64,000 nt of DNA from Flavobacterium ustbae (GCF_003946915.1 NZ_RPOC01000019.1:1-64000), one strand, 5' to 3'; positions 26,176 through 36,394 are shown, counted from the stretch's first letter. The notes: generated by a model not told the origin, from the letters alone. Numbers and translations: made by a program.

Positions 26176-26311
26176 GCACACAAAGGATTTTCGCAAAGTT
26201 CGCAAGGTTTCTTTATAGTTTTTAGGAGGCAAAGATCACAAAGCTTTGTATGCTTGCCTTCAAGATAAACTTTATAATCTTAGCGAACTTTGCGTTACAA
26301 AAAAGATTAAA

Positions 26312-26342
26312 ATAAAAAACTCCGGTAATCAGCCGGAGTTTC
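26312..26342 (-). terminator. Probable rpoD terminator
   Basis: The stem ACTCCGG (26319-26325) with CCGGAGT (26333-26339) is followed on the minus strand by a T-rich tract. It lies about 135 bases after the rpoD stop, beyond a repeat element, which suggests the repeat was inserted between gene and terminator. Confidence 0.65.
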
Positions 26343-26436
26343 AATCATCAATCAAAAAACGAACAGTCAATCAAACTGTTGTTTGGGATAAAATTCCAAA
26401 TTATAAAACCCAAATCCCAATTTTGTTGGAATTTGG

Positions 26437-26452
26437 TCCCGAAGTTTCGGGA
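26437..26452. repeat. 16-bp palindrome TCCCGAA-GT-TTCGGGA
   Basis: A perfect 7-bp inverted repeat with a two-base loop, a close relative of the palindrome in the tRNA-Phe remnant at 112-127. It lies 23 bases from the rpoD stop. Confidence 0.75.
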
Positions 26453-26475
26453 TTAAATATTGAAATTTAATATTG

Positions 26476-27339
26476 TTATCCTAAATAAGTTTTAAGGATT
26501 TTACTTCTAGAAGTGTGTTTCAATCGACGGATTGCTTTTTCTTTAATCTGACGAACACGCTCACGAGTTAGGTCGAAAGTTTCTCCAATTTCTTCAAGAG
26601 TCATTGGGTGCTGATCGCCAAGACCAAAATACAAACGTACAACATCTGCCTCTCTTGGAGTTAATGTTTCTAAAGAACGTTCGATTTCAGTACGAAGAGA
26701 TTCGTGAATTAATTCTCTATCAGGATTTGGAGATTCGCCAGAACGTAATACGTCATAAAGGTTAGAATCTTCTCCTTCAACAAGAGGAGCATCCATAGAT
26801 AGGTGACGTCCAGAGTTTTTCATAGACTCTTTTACGTCGTTTACAGTCATGTCAAGTTCTTTTGCAATTTCTTCAGCAGAAGGCGGGCGCTCGTTAGATT
26901 GCTCTAATAAAGCGTACATTTTGTTGATTTTATTGATAGAACCAATTTTATTTAATGGTAAACGTACAATACGTGATTGCTCAGCCAAAGCTTGAAGAAT
27001 CGATTGACGAATCCACCATACAGCGTAAGAAATGAATTTAAAACCACGAGTTTCATCAAAACGTTGAGCCGCTTTAATTAAACCTAAGTTTCCTTCATTA
27101 ATTAAGTCAGGAAGAGTTAATCCTTGATTTTGATATTGTTTAGCCACAGATACGACGAAACGTAGGTTGGCTTTTGTTAGTTTTTCTAAAGCTCTTTGAT
27201 CACCAGCCTTTATTCTTTGTGCTAATTCTACCTCTTCATCAGCGGTAATTAGGTCAACTTTTCCAATTTCTTGTAGATATTTATCTAACGATGCAGTTTC
27301 ACGATTAGTTACCTGCTTGGTGATTTTAAGTTGTCTCAT
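26476..27339 (-). CDS. rpoD: Primary RNA polymerase sigma factor
   Basis: A 287-residue sigma-70 family factor of the short Bacteroidetes type. It lacks region 1.1. Region 1.2 begins near residue 16 ([16 protein letters not shown]). Region 2 has [47 protein letters not shown] and the [10 protein letters not shown] core. Region 3 is about 135-200 and region 4 has [15 protein letters not shown] and a helix-turn-helix ([26 protein letters not shown]). It directs housekeeping transcription from the TAnnTTTG promoters seen throughout this window. Confidence 0.96.
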   Translation of the reverse strand: MRQLKITKQVTNRETASLDKYLQEIGKVDLITADEEVELAQRIKAGDQRALEKLTKANLRFVVSVAKQYQNQGLTLPDLINEGNLGLIKAAQRFDETRGFKFISYAVWWIRQSILQALAEQSRIVRLPLNKIGSINKINKMYALLEQSNERPPSAEEIAKELDMTVNDVKESMKNSGRHLSMDAPLVEGEDSNLYDVLRSGESPNPDRELIHESLRTEIERSLETLTPREADVVRLYFGLGDQHPMTLEEIGETFDLTRERVRQIKEKAIRRLKHTSRSKILKTYLG

Positions 27340-27424
27340 GTTGTTGTCTCCCTATTTTTAAAGTGTACAAATGATTATACGTAGAGAGTATCGAAAAAGT
27401 TACAATTTGACGGATTTTTTTCAA

Positions 27425-27460
27425 ATAAAAAAACTCCAGAACTATAAAGTGCTGGAGTAT
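27425..27460 (-). terminator. Terminator of the DUF4249/TonB receptor locus
   Basis: The stem ACTCCAG (27433-27439) with CTGGAGT (27452-27458) is followed on the minus strand by seven Ts. It lies 24 bases after the stop of the last gene. Confidence 0.85.
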
Positions 27461-27481
27461 TGGTGTTTATGATGTGTTTTT

Positions 27482-29239
27482 TTAGTTTAAAGAAGTGTCT
27501 TTTACCTCTATAAATTCACTTATTGAAACGGGTGTTCCGTTTTTTGTAAATCCTTCTAATCTTATTTCAAAATTTCCTGAAATATCCGAAGTATAGAAAG
27601 AGTTATTATTTGATTCGTTTAATTTGAGATCCGGAATCCAGAATAACTGATTTCTGTAATCTGGAATTCGAGAGTTATCGACTTGGTTGTTGTATTCGAT
27701 TTTGTTATATATTTTTTTCGGTTTAGGACTCAGAATGTCGGTTTTTACAATTGAACTTCCTGTCTGAGTGCTAGTGAAATTTTTATCGAAAGTAGTAAAA
27801 CTTATTAAACCGTTAAAAGGTTTTGATCCCACATAATAACGCCCAATAATTATGTCAACTTTGAAAACGTTTTTCATTGGATAATTCATCAGGTCATTTT
27901 GATTTTCTAAATATAAACCGTCAATCAATACCAAAGCGGGCTCCGGCAACTGAGGAAATACGCTTGGATCGTTTACATGCAAATAATTTTTTCCGTCTTT
28001 TTGTCTTATAAAAATATCTGTTACCACCTCGATTGCCGTTTCTTTCAGCGTTTTAAATCTGGTGTAATCGTCCAGAACATATGTTTTAGCAAGTGGTGAA
28101 TAAAAAGGTTCTAAAGTTGGAACTTTAGAAAGATTATCTACTTTTTTATGAAAATAAGCATTTTCAATCTGAGCCGAAATGGATCTTTCTAGAATACTTT
28201 CTTTTAGAGAATAAGAAAGATTAACCGGTGCAGGAAATGTCAACCCAGAATAATTAATTTCAGGATCATTGTTTAATTTCAGAGTGTAATTTTCAGCTTT
28301 TTCATCAATAAGCTGCACCGTTATATTCGACGTGTAGTAGGTATCTTTTATGTAAAACACAAAATTTCCTGCCGCATCAGTTTGCGAAATTTCGAAAGTA
28401 AACGATTTTCCCGGTAAGGATAAACCAATAAATTTATCATTTACATTATCTGTGTTGTTTTTGGCAGTAATTTTTCCCGAAATAATTCCTCCGCGAGCTT
28501 CAGGCAAGTATAGTGTACTTGTCGGATTTTGAATATTCAGAACATTAATTTCTTTTGATGAAGAAGAAAATTCAGTTGCCGATGCTTGTTTTTTAGTAGA
28601 AATGTTATCTGTTTTTCTAACGGATAAAGAATAATTTCCGTCTTCAAAAAGAGAATTTGCTGTTTCAATTTTTAAATCGACAAACTCACGCGTTGAAAAT
28701 GTTTTTTTAGGAATTCTAATTTTAATGTTAGAATTTGTATTTGATACATTATTTGAAATAACTTCTGAATTTACTATTGGAGAATTCGTAGTTACTGATG
28801 TTGCTTTAATTTCAGCTTCATTCTTAGTTTCTGATTTAAAAGGATTAACGATCGTTAAATCTATTTGAAAGTAATCAGAAATTTTTTTGTTAAGCATCCA
28901 GGTTGTATATCCGATAAGTTTATAATTTCCTGTTTTTAAGGTTGTCGGAATAAAATAATCGCCTTGTCCAGTGCTATTCTGTAAAGCAATCTTGGTTTTG
29001 AAAACAGATTTCTGGTTTTCGTCTACAAGTTCAACATACCCCACTTTACTAATCGTACTTGGGGTTTTATCAGAAGATTTTAAGCAGTAAATCTTGAATA
29101 GGATTGTCTCTCCACAAACAAATGACGAAGCATTTGAATGGATGAATACCGTTTCGTCTAAGGTAACGGTTTGTTGTGCGTTTATGAATTGCCCACTAAT
29201 TAGAGTGAACAATAGTATAAGGGTTTTTAATTTGTCCAA
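27482..29239 (-). CDS. Secreted MG2-like protein with a TonB plug-like domain
   Basis: A 585-residue protein with a signal peptide (1-21, ending FINAQQ). Residues about 25-130 resemble a macroglobulin MG2 domain (SSFVCGETILFKIYCL ... KTGNYKLIGYTTWMLN). A carboxypeptidase-regulatory-like segment follows at about 250-310 (GGIISGKITAKN). Residues about 430-490 resemble the plug of a TonB receptor (PALVLIDGLYLENQNDLMNYP ... KVDIIIGRYYVG ... GLISFTT), but no barrel follows. It is the last gene of the locus and overlaps the DUF4249 gene by 13 bp. It probably works at the outer membrane with the receptor; the exact role is unknown. Confidence 0.72.
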   Translation of the reverse strand: MDKLKTLILLFTLISGQFINAQQTVTLDETVFIHSNASSFVCGETILFKIYCLKSSDKTPSTISKVGYVELVDENQKSVFKTKIALQNSTGQGDYFIPTTLKTGNYKLIGYTTWMLNKKISDYFQIDLTIVNPFKSETKNEAEIKATSVTTNSPIVNSEVISNNVSNTNSNIKIRIPKKTFSTREFVDLKIETANSLFEDGNYSLSVRKTDNISTKKQASATEFSSSSKEINVLNIQNPTSTLYLPEARGGIISGKITAKNNTDNVNDKFIGLSLPGKSFTFEISQTDAAGNFVFYIKDTYYTSNITVQLIDEKAENYTLKLNNDPEINYSGLTFPAPVNLSYSLKESILERSISAQIENAYFHKKVDNLSKVPTLEPFYSPLAKTYVLDDYTRFKTLKETAIEVVTDIFIRQKDGKNYLHVNDPSVFPQLPEPALVLIDGLYLENQNDLMNYPMKNVFKVDIIIGRYYVGSKPFNGLISFTTFDKNFTSTQTGSSIVKTDILSPKPKKIYNKIEYNNQVDNSRIPDYRNQLFWIPDLKLNESNNNSFYTSDISGNFEIRLEGFTKNGTPVSISEFIEVKDTSLN

Positions 29240-30417
29240 AATGAAGGTATTTGATTAGACGAAAATGATGTACAATCACCGCATTCAACTGGTACGGTGT
29301 AATAAAAAGAACTTTCGATGTTAAACTTATATCTGATTTTGTTGGCATTAAGTCTGTCGATTAATAATTTCCCTTCACATGGATTCGGTATGCTAAAATA
29401 AAAACAGAATTTGTATTCTTCTTCTGTACAATCGGTTACGTATGGAGGAAGTAGTTCTCCCGCAAAAAGATCTTTGTAATTAAAAAATATTCTTTTCTCT
29501 GAATAAGATGAAACTTCGAAGAATCCAATCGCTTTTTGATCTGTATGCGAAATACATCTAATATTTCCGCTTACAAATCCTGGTTGTTTAGGCGAAAGCA
29601 CACTTCCTGAACTTGAAATTTCTTTCATCGTTCTACGAAATGTATACGATTCTAAACTCTGTACATATTGTTTAACCAAAATGGAATAACGGTGACTTAT
29701 AATGTAATTTTGATCACTTATAAATCGTACAGGAAAATTTACACGGTCTTCATGCAAATCTGTGGTTGTGGTTAAAATAATATCGTTTGACAGTTTTGTG
29801 CTGTAGCAGGTACGTGTATTAGGATCATTAGGCTGTAATTCTACATTTTCAGGACCAGTTACTACCAGTTTTTCTTGTCTCCAGACTGGTGCAACAATCT
29901 TATATGTTTCTTCATATTCATATCTGTAATATTTTGAAGTATTTGTTGGGTCATAATTGGTTACACGAATCTCAACCCCTCGTCCTTCTTTGCTGTCTGT
30001 AATAACTGCAGGATTCACATCGATTATCGGATTTTCGGTAGTCAATGTTTCATTTGTAGATTCATAAACTTTACCGTCTTTAGTTTTAATTTCCAGAGTA
30101 TAAATGGTATTTGCTGTTGCCTGAAAAGGAGTGTCAGAAACATAAATTCCGTCTTTTTCAGAAAATGGATAAACGGTACCCAGATTATCTTTAACAATTA
30201 CGCTTGCTCCACTTTCAATTTCTACTCCGTCGTCTTCTAATCTAGCTGTTTTAGAAAGTTTGATTTCCTGAGTTTTAAGTTCATTTGTGATTGTTGCTTC
30301 TACAACCAGCGCTTCTTCGTAGTTGTCCGACTGTAAAGTGTAGCTTTCTGCACAACTATTCAATAGTACGCACAGCAACAATATAAAGATGGATCTGTTT
30401 TTTTGTATTGTTTTCAT
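29227..30417 (-). CDS. DUF4249 lipoprotein, TonB-receptor partner
   Basis: A 396-residue lipoprotein (lipobox VLLNSC, Cys about 20) with the DUF4249 layout: an N-terminal Ig-like region (LVVEATITNELKTQEIKLSKTARL ... GASVIVKDN) and a C-terminal cysteine-rich part ending in ECGDCTSF. DUF4249 genes regularly follow TonB-dependent receptors in Bacteroidetes and are thought to act as surface partners. The start at 30417 is chosen because it opens the signal peptide. It lies 24 bp after the receptor and overlaps the next gene. Confidence 0.85.
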   Translation of the reverse strand: MKTIQKNRSIFILLLCVLLNSCAESYTLQSDNYEEALVVEATITNELKTQEIKLSKTARLEDDGVEIESGASVIVKDNLGTVYPFSEKDGIYVSDTPFQATANTIYTLEIKTKDGKVYESTNETLTTENPIIDVNPAVITDSKEGRGVEIRVTNYDPTNTSKYYRYEYEETYKIVAPVWRQEKLVVTGPENVELQPNDPNTRTCYSTKLSNDIILTTTTDLHEDRVNFPVRFISDQNYIISHRYSILVKQYVQSLESYTFRRTMKEISSSGSVLSPKQPGFVSGNIRCISHTDQKAIGFFEVSSYSEKRIFFNYKDLFAGELLPPYVTDCTEEEYKFCFYFSIPNPCEGKLLIDRLNANKIRYKFNIESSFYYTVPVECGDCTSFSSNQIPSFWTN

Positions 30418-30441
30418 GATTTTTAAATCCATTTTGTTGTA

Positions 30442-33225
30442 TTAAAATTTAAAATTGTAAGTGATACTAGGAACAGGAATTGAGAATATAGAAGTCTTAT
30501 ACCCTTTTACCTTACCGCTCTGATCTGTTACGAAAAAGATTGAATACGGATTGTTTCGCCCTAAAACATTATAAACAGATATGTTCCAGAAACTATGTGC
30601 CAGTTTCTTTATTTTATGATTTCCTTCTATATTAATTCCGATGTCTAAACGTATGTAATCCGGAATTCTGAATTTATTTCTGTCGCTGTATAAAGTATAT
30701 TCAGCTCCTCCGTAATTATAAGTTCCAATTGGAAAAGTAATTGGTCTTCCTGTCTGATATAAAAAGTTGGTAGACAAGCTGTAACGTTTTGTAAATTTAT
30801 AATTTAAAACGGCACTCAGGTCATGAGGTTTGTCAAAATTTGCGGCAAAATATTTTCCGTTATTTACTTTCTCTTCGTTAAATTGTCCGTCAAGTTTAAT
30901 TAAAGATCTGGAATAAGAATATCCAAGCCATCCGTTTAATCTTCCTACTTGTTTTTTAACTAAAAATTCAATTCCATAGGCTTTTCCGTCGCCTTGCAAA
31001 AGTTCTGTTTCTACATTTTCGTTAAGTAATAATTGTGCTCCAACTTTATAATCTAATATGTTTTTAGATTTTTTGTAATATCCTTCTAAACTAAGTTCGT
31101 AAGTTTCGTCATCAAGATTTTTGAACAATCCTAAAGAAAACTGTTGAGCACTCTGCGGACGAACATTCGCATCTGAAAGCTTCCACGTATCTGTTGGAGA
31201 TTGTGTTACATTGCTGGAAAGCAGGTGAATGTATTGTCTGGTCACATCGTAGCCCGCTTTTACAGAAAAATCTTCCGTTAAGAAATACCTTGCGGCAAGA
31301 CGCGGCTCAAACCCTCCATAGGTTTTAATTACTTCGTTTTTTCCGTAATGATCCGTTCGTATTACAGTGGCATCATTTAGAGGCAGACCTTCCTGATAAA
31401 CATTTACATCAGCTTCTCCTAAGGCAGAATAGCTAGAATATCTTAATCCTAAATCAATTAATAGTTTTTCACTTAATTTATAAGTGTCAGCAAGATAAAC
31501 CGCAGATTCTAATCCCCGTTCTTTATCAATATCTGTTGGGACTAAAGTAGCATTCGGATTTGTCGGATGCTGATAACCCGGTGAAATATTGTATAATTTG
31601 CTGGAAATTCCATAAGATAAATTATGCTTCTTATTGAGTTCATAATTAAATTTTAATTGCAATTGCGTCTCATTGATTTTATATCCAAAATCAAATGAAT
31701 TGATATCATCAGAATCATAATCAATATTGAATTTATATTCGCTGTTCGTTAAAATTAAAGCAGATTTATGTCTGTCACTAAAAGTATGATCCCATTTTAC
31801 AGAAGCAAGTCTGTTGCTGTATTTGTATAAAGAATCAGAGCTAATTCTAAATCTATCGTTACTATAATATGCTGTAGCTTCTAAATTGTTATTTGCATTT
31901 ATTGCATTGTTGTATTTTAAGATACCATCATAAAAACCGGCTTCGCTATTTTTTAAGTTTTCGTCATCAAGCGTTTTTAAAATCCAGTCAGAATAAGTTG
32001 CTCTTCCTCCAAAAATAATACTTGATTTGTTTTTTTGAATAGGAAGGCTTAAAGTTAAATTCGAAGTAATAGGGCCAATTGCACCTTCTCCTGAAAATTT
32101 CTCCGGATTACCATTTTTAGTTCCAATATCAAATACAGATGATAATCTTCCTCCAAAACTTGCAGGAATACTACCTTTATAAATATCTGCTTTTTTAGCT
32201 GTATACGGATTTATGGCAGAGAAAAATCCCAGAAAATGCTGTGGATTATATAAAACTGCATTATCAAGAAGAATTAAGTTCTGATCTTCTTTTCCGCCTC
32301 GTACATTAAACCCGGCTGAACCTTCACCTGTAGTTTTAATTCCCGGAAAAGTAGTGGCAACTTTTAAGATATCTCTTTCTCCAAGTATTAACGGTACATT
32401 TTTAATGTTCTCAATATCAATAGAAACTAATCCGGAAATAACGGTTTCTGTTGCTTTTCTGCCTTTCTTCTGAATGACAACTTCATCAAGAAGATTCGAT
32501 TTTTCATTAATATTGATATCTAAATTACCATCATCATAAACCACAACTGTTTTTGTAACATCTTTGTGATTAAGTGATTTGATTTCAATTACGTTTGTAC
32601 CTCGCGGAAGTACCAAAGTGTAATTTCCATCTAAATCAGTAGAAGTGTTGATGTTTTTGTTTTTTACTCTAATGTAAATGTTTGGTTCAGCTTTACCCGT
32701 TTCTTCATTTCTGATAGTTCCTGAAACCGTGTAGCTTTTTTTTGCAGTACTGCTGTTTTCTTTTCCAATAAAAGTTACGGCCGATTTTTTAGTAACACTG
32801 TAATTATTTAAAGAATCATATTGCTGATAGAAAACAGGATTTCCGGAACCGTCATTTTTGTTAGTTCCTGTTTCTGTTGGTGCATCGGCAAAAAAGCCAC
32901 TAGGCAGACTTTCGTGAATTGTCTGGTTCAGTGTAAGAATGATTTTGTTTTTCAAAACAATAAAATTCAAATCAGTTTTGTTGAATAATTTGTCAAGTAA
33001 TTCGTCAATAGTTACATTACTGTAACTTTCAGAAATAAGGGTTTTGTTTGAATCAACCCAAACCGGATCAAAATAGAATTTATAAGAAGTAGATGCTTCT
33101 ATCTTTTTTAATGCTTCAGATAAAGTGTTATTATTAAATGTAATAGATAGTTTTTCATTTGAATTTTGGGAAAATGAAAAATTACATGATAATATAACAA
33201 CTAAGGCGAGTATAATTTTTTTCAT
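30442..33225 (-). CDS. TonB-dependent receptor with STN and carboxypeptidase-like domains
   Basis: A 927-residue outer-membrane receptor. In order: a signal peptide (1-19), an STN domain (about 23-98, NTLSEALKKIEASTSYKFYF), a CarboxypepD_reg-like domain (about 165-235, SGTIRNEETGKAEPNIYI), a plug (about 245-365, with FNVRGGKEDQNLILLDNAVLYNP) and a 22-strand-type barrel ending in VPSITYNFKF. STN domains normally talk to an anti-sigma factor of the FecR type, but no sigma/FecR pair is adjacent. The substrate is unknown; no SusD gene is present, so a glycan role is not supported. Confidence 0.92.
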   Translation of the reverse strand: MKKIILALVVILSCNFSFSQNSNEKLSITFNNNTLSEALKKIEASTSYKFYFDPVWVDSNKTLISESYSNVTIDELLDKLFNKTDLNFIVLKNKIILTLNQTIHESLPSGFFADAPTETGTNKNDGSGNPVFYQQYDSLNNYSVTKKSAVTFIGKENSSTAKKSYTVSGTIRNEETGKAEPNIYIRVKNKNINTSTDLDGNYTLVLPRGTNVIEIKSLNHKDVTKTVVVYDDGNLDININEKSNLLDEVVIQKKGRKATETVISGLVSIDIENIKNVPLILGERDILKVATTFPGIKTTGEGSAGFNVRGGKEDQNLILLDNAVLYNPQHFLGFFSAINPYTAKKADIYKGSIPASFGGRLSSVFDIGTKNGNPEKFSGEGAIGPITSNLTLSLPIQKNKSSIIFGGRATYSDWILKTLDDENLKNSEAGFYDGILKYNNAINANNNLEATAYYSNDRFRISSDSLYKYSNRLASVKWDHTFSDRHKSALILTNSEYKFNIDYDSDDINSFDFGYKINETQLQLKFNYELNKKHNLSYGISSKLYNISPGYQHPTNPNATLVPTDIDKERGLESAVYLADTYKLSEKLLIDLGLRYSSYSALGEADVNVYQEGLPLNDATVIRTDHYGKNEVIKTYGGFEPRLAARYFLTEDFSVKAGYDVTRQYIHLLSSNVTQSPTDTWKLSDANVRPQSAQQFSLGLFKNLDDETYELSLEGYYKKSKNILDYKVGAQLLLNENVETELLQGDGKAYGIEFLVKKQVGRLNGWLGYSYSRSLIKLDGQFNEEKVNNGKYFAANFDKPHDLSAVLNYKFTKRYSLSTNFLYQTGRPITFPIGTYNYGGAEYTLYSDRNKFRIPDYIRLDIGINIEGNHKIKKLAHSFWNISVYNVLGRNNPYSIFFVTDQSGKVKGYKTSIFSIPVPSITYNFKF

Positions 33226-33231
33226 GCAGTC

Positions 33232-33975
33232 TTATTTTTCAATCGAAAGAGAGTTGTTAATATATTTCATTAAGTTTTTCATAAATAAATTAAGATCAGA
33301 TTTTCTTAGGTCCCGATTCATTTCATAAAACTCATTGATGTTTTTTTTCTTTTCCGGAAATATTTTTATGATTTCACTTTTACTGTCTACAGTGTATAAA
33401 GATTTTTTGTAACCCAGTAAATAATTGCTCTTTGGTTTGAACTGATAGAAAACCCCATCTTCTCTAACTACCTTTTGGATTGTTTTACTGTGTTTGATGT
33501 AAAATGCAAAATCTGTGGTATTTTCTGTTACTTCATAATAGCCTGTAACAAAACCTGGTAAATTATATTGCTCTTTGTTTAGTTTGATAAAGTTTCGATT
33601 GTATAAAGAGAAAGATTCTACTTTATCTTTTACTAAACTTATTCCGATCAATTCTGAAGACCCGTAAGGGTTTAAAACTAATATATCTCTGTAGATATCG
33701 TATTTTAAAGATGTTTCATAGTACGTCTGTCCTTCAAAAGCCAGAGTTCCTTTCTCGAACTTGTCTTCCTGAAAATAGATTGTACTGCCGTCTAGTGTGC
33801 TGTAAGGATTAGTATGGAGGACACCATTGTTAATGTCAAGATTGTTTTTTCCAATACTTTTGTCAAACCAATTGTAGATTTCAATTTCTTTAGCGCTTTG
33901 GCTACGAATCGAATTAATGCTTAATAATATTCCAAATAAAGTCAGGAATATTATCTTTTTTTGATAATTTTTCAA
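33232..33975 (-). CDS. Secreted hypothetical protein heading the receptor locus
   Basis: A 247-residue protein with a signal peptide (1-25, ending SIRSQ). No domain is recognised. The body is beta-rich with many Tyr and Lys, and the C-terminus is helical and charged. It lies 6 bp upstream of the TonB receptor and is the first gene after the promoter, so it is likely part of the same uptake or surface system. Confidence 0.75.
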   Translation of the reverse strand: MKNYQKKIIFLTLFGILLSINSIRSQSAKEIEIYNWFDKSIGKNNLDINNGVLHTNPYSTLDGSTIYFQEDKFEKGTLAFEGQTYYETSLKYDIYRDILVLNPYGSSELIGISLVKDKVESFSLYNRNFIKLNKEQYNLPGFVTGYYEVTENTTDFAFYIKHSKTIQKVVREDGVFYQFKPKSNYLLGYKKSLYTVDSKSEIIKIFPEKKKNINEFYEMNRDLRKSDLNLFMKNLMKYINNSLSIEK

Positions 33976-34013
33976 AGGATTCTGTAGTTTAAATGATTTG
34001 TTTTGGTGGTTTT

Positions 34014-34021
34014 CAAAAGTA
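34014..34021 (-). promoter_or_regulatory. Promoter -7 box of the TonB receptor/DUF4249 operon
   Basis: Perfect TACTTTTG on the minus strand, 39 bp before the first ATG. The upstream -33 region is only T-rich, so activation by a regulator is possible. Confidence 0.5.
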
Positions 34022-34164
34022 TTAAAAAAACGTTATAAATAAAACGCAGATTTGTTAAAATGTGATATTTTTTTTATGTATTTAGAGCTTTTACTTCTTT
34101 AATTGTCGAATTTTGATGGTTGTTATTAAAAAAATAAAAATAAATAATCCTATTTTAGATAAAT

Positions 34165-34200
34165 TGAAAAACCCCAATTCGATTAAGAATTGGGGTTTTC
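34165..34200. terminator. Bidirectional-looking terminator after pnp
   Basis: A 13-bp perfect stem AAAACCCCAATTC/GAATTGGGGTTTT (34168-34180 with 34187-34199), loop of six. T-rich on both sides. It serves pnp on the minus strand, 33 bases after its stop. Confidence 0.92.
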
Positions 34201-34232
34201 TATGAATAAACCTTTAGTAAACTAAGATCTGA

Positions 34233-36368
34233 TTACTCTTTTTTATCCTCACGCGGAGGTCTTGGAACAAGTGCTTTTTTAGAGACTTTTTCTTTTTTAG
34301 TTTTAGGGTCAACTCCTAGGTATTTCACTTGGAAAACATCACCCATTTTAACTACGTCAGCAACATTTTCTGTACGCTCCCAAGCCAATTCAGATACGTG
34401 AAGCAATACCTCATTTCCTGGTGCAGCAGTATATTCTACCACAGCTCCAAAATCAAGCATTTTAATCACTTTCACTTCATAAGCTTCTCCCATTTGAGGT
34501 TTGAAAGTGATAGAAGCGATTTTTGCTAATACCGTTTCAATTCCAGCAGGATCTGTACCTAAAATTTCTATAACACCTTGCTCGTCAACTTCGTTAATAA
34601 CGATAGTTGTTCCAGTAGCTTTTTGTAATTCTTGAATTACTTTTCCACCAGGTCCGATCAATGCTCCAATAAAGTTTCCAGGAATAGTTCTGGTAATGAT
34701 TTTTGGTGCATGAGCTTTTACATCAGCTCTTGGCGCAGCAATAGTTTCGTTTATTTTTCCTAAAATATGTAAACGTCCGTCGCGAGCCTGAGCCAAAGCT
34801 TGTTCCATAATATCATAACGTAAACCGTCAATTTTGATATCCATTTGGCAAGCTGTGATACCGTCGGCAGTTCCAGTTACTTTAAAGTCCATGTCTCCTA
34901 AGTGATCTTCGTCTCCTAAGATATCAGACAATACAGCAAATTTCTCACCGTCAGTAATTAATCCCATAGCAATTCCAGAAACTGGTTTTGTCATTTGAAC
35001 TCCAGCGTCTAATAATGCCATTGTTCCAGCACAAACCGTTGCCATAGAAGAAGAACCGTTAGATTCTAATACCTCAGAAACAACACGGATTGTATAAGGA
35101 CAATCTGCAGGAATCATATTTTTTAATGCTCTTTGAGCTAAGTTACCGTGACCAACTTCTCTTCTTGATGTTCCTCTTAGTGGTTTTGCTTCACCAGTTG
35201 AGAAAGGAGGGAAGTTGTAATGTAAGTAGAATTTCTCTTCACCTTGCTCAGACGGAGAATCAATTTGGTTTGCTTCTCTAGAAGTTCCTAAAGTTACAGT
35301 AGCCAAAGCTTGAGTTTCTCCACGTGTAAATAAAGATGAACCGTGAACTCTTGGTAAATAATCAGTTTCACACCAGATTGGTCTGATGTCTGTAGTTTTT
35401 CTGCCGTCAAGACGAATTCCTAATTCTAAAACTACATTACGAACAGCTTCTTTGTTTGTTTTATAGAAATATTTAGAAACTAAATCTCCATCAGCGGCCA
35501 ATTCTTCTTCTGTAAATAAAGCTTTTACTTCTTCTTTTACTTCAGCAAATGCAGCGCCTCTTTCGTGTTTAGCCGAACCAACTTTTGCAATAGCATAAAT
35601 TTTATCGTATGCAGCTTCTTTTACTTTTTTGTAAATTTCTTCGTTTTCTTTTTCACCTTCGTAAGTACGAATTTCTTTTTTACCAAAAGCTTCTTGTAAA
35701 CGGTATTGAGCCTGAATTTGAACTTTGATAGCTTCGTGAGCAAATTTAATTGCTTCGATCATTTCAGCTTCTGAAATTTCTTTCATTTCCCCTTCAACCA
35801 TTGCAACAGAATCCATAGAAGCTCCAATCATCATATCGATGTCTGATTTTTCTAATTCTTCCCTGCTTGGGTTGATTACTAATTTTCCATCGATACGCGC
35901 AACACGTACTTCAGAAATTAAATTGTAAAACGGAATATCTGAAACTGCTAATGCTGCAGAAGCTGCTAAACCTGCTAATGCATCTGGCATAACTTCTTCG
36001 TCGTGAGACATTAACTGAATCATAACTTGTGTTTCTGCATGGTAATCGTCTGGGAAAAGCGGACGTAAAACACGATCTACTAATCTCATTGTTAATACCT
36101 CGCTGTCGCTAGGGCGTGCTTCTCTCTTAAAGAAACCTCCTGGAAAACGACCAGCAGCTGCAAATTTTTCGCGGTAATCTACCGTTAATGGTAAAAAATC
36201 AACGCCTGGGTTGCTGGTGCGAGCTGAAACTGCTGTTGCAAGAATCATCGTGTCGCCCATTCTAACTACTACAGAACCATCAGCTTGTTTAGCTAAACGT
36301 CCTGTCTCGATTGTGATGCTTCTGCCATCACCTAAATCGATCTTTTCTACAAATAATTGTGGAATCAT
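34233..36368 (-). CDS. pnp: Polyribonucleotide nucleotidyltransferase (PNPase)
   Basis: A phosphorolytic 3'-5' exoribonuclease of mRNA decay. The 711-residue protein has the standard order: first RNase PH domain (about 10-230), an alpha-helical linker, second RNase PH domain (about 320-545, with [11 protein letters not shown] and [13 protein letters not shown]), KH domain (about 560-620, [17 protein letters not shown]) and S1 domain (about 630-700). It lies downstream of rpsO, as in most bacteria, with a terminator and an unusual leader between them. Confidence 0.97.
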   Translation of the reverse strand: MIPQLFVEKIDLGDGRSITIETGRLAKQADGSVVVRMGDTMILATAVSARTSNPGVDFLPLTVDYREKFAAAGRFPGGFFKREARPSDSEVLTMRLVDRVLRPLFPDDYHAETQVMIQLMSHDEEVMPDALAGLAASAALAVSDIPFYNLISEVRVARIDGKLVINPSREELEKSDIDMMIGASMDSVAMVEGEMKEISEAEMIEAIKFAHEAIKVQIQAQYRLQEAFGKKEIRTYEGEKENEEIYKKVKEAAYDKIYAIAKVGSAKHERGAAFAEVKEEVKALFTEEELAADGDLVSKYFYKTNKEAVRNVVLELGIRLDGRKTTDIRPIWCETDYLPRVHGSSLFTRGETQALATVTLGTSREANQIDSPSEQGEEKFYLHYNFPPFSTGEAKPLRGTSRREVGHGNLAQRALKNMIPADCPYTIRVVSEVLESNGSSSMATVCAGTMALLDAGVQMTKPVSGIAMGLITDGEKFAVLSDILGDEDHLGDMDFKVTGTADGITACQMDIKIDGLRYDIMEQALAQARDGRLHILGKINETIAAPRADVKAHAPKIITRTIPGNFIGALIGPGGKVIQELQKATGTTIVINEVDEQGVIEILGTDPAGIETVLAKIASITFKPQMGEAYEVKVIKMLDFGAVVEYTAAPGNEVLLHVSELAWERTENVADVVKMGDVFQVKYLGVDPKTKKEKVSKKALVPRPPREDKKE

Positions 36369-36394
36369 AAATTTTTTCCTTATTGATTATACAA

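Larger units (their letters stand above)
26180..26475. repeat. Gene-free mosaic of palindromic repeats
   Basis: There is no convincing gene between rpe and rpoD. The stretch holds an inverted pair CGCAAAGTTCGC (26192-26203) and GCGAACTTTGCG (26283-26294), the rpoD terminator (26318-26342), an AAATTCCA/TTGGAATTTGG pair (about 26391-26436), and a TCCCGAA-GT-TTCGGGA palindrome (26437-26452). A frame from 26246 to 26470 is made only of these repeats and is rejected as a gene. Confidence 0.75.

Noticed and set aside
26246-26470. A 74-residue gene between rpe and rpoD
   Set aside because: It consists wholly of palindromic repeats and a terminator and has no recognisable protein character.
30442-33225. 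A polysaccharide utilisation locus around the TonB receptor
   Set aside because: There is no SusD-like gene and no glycoside hydrolase nearby.
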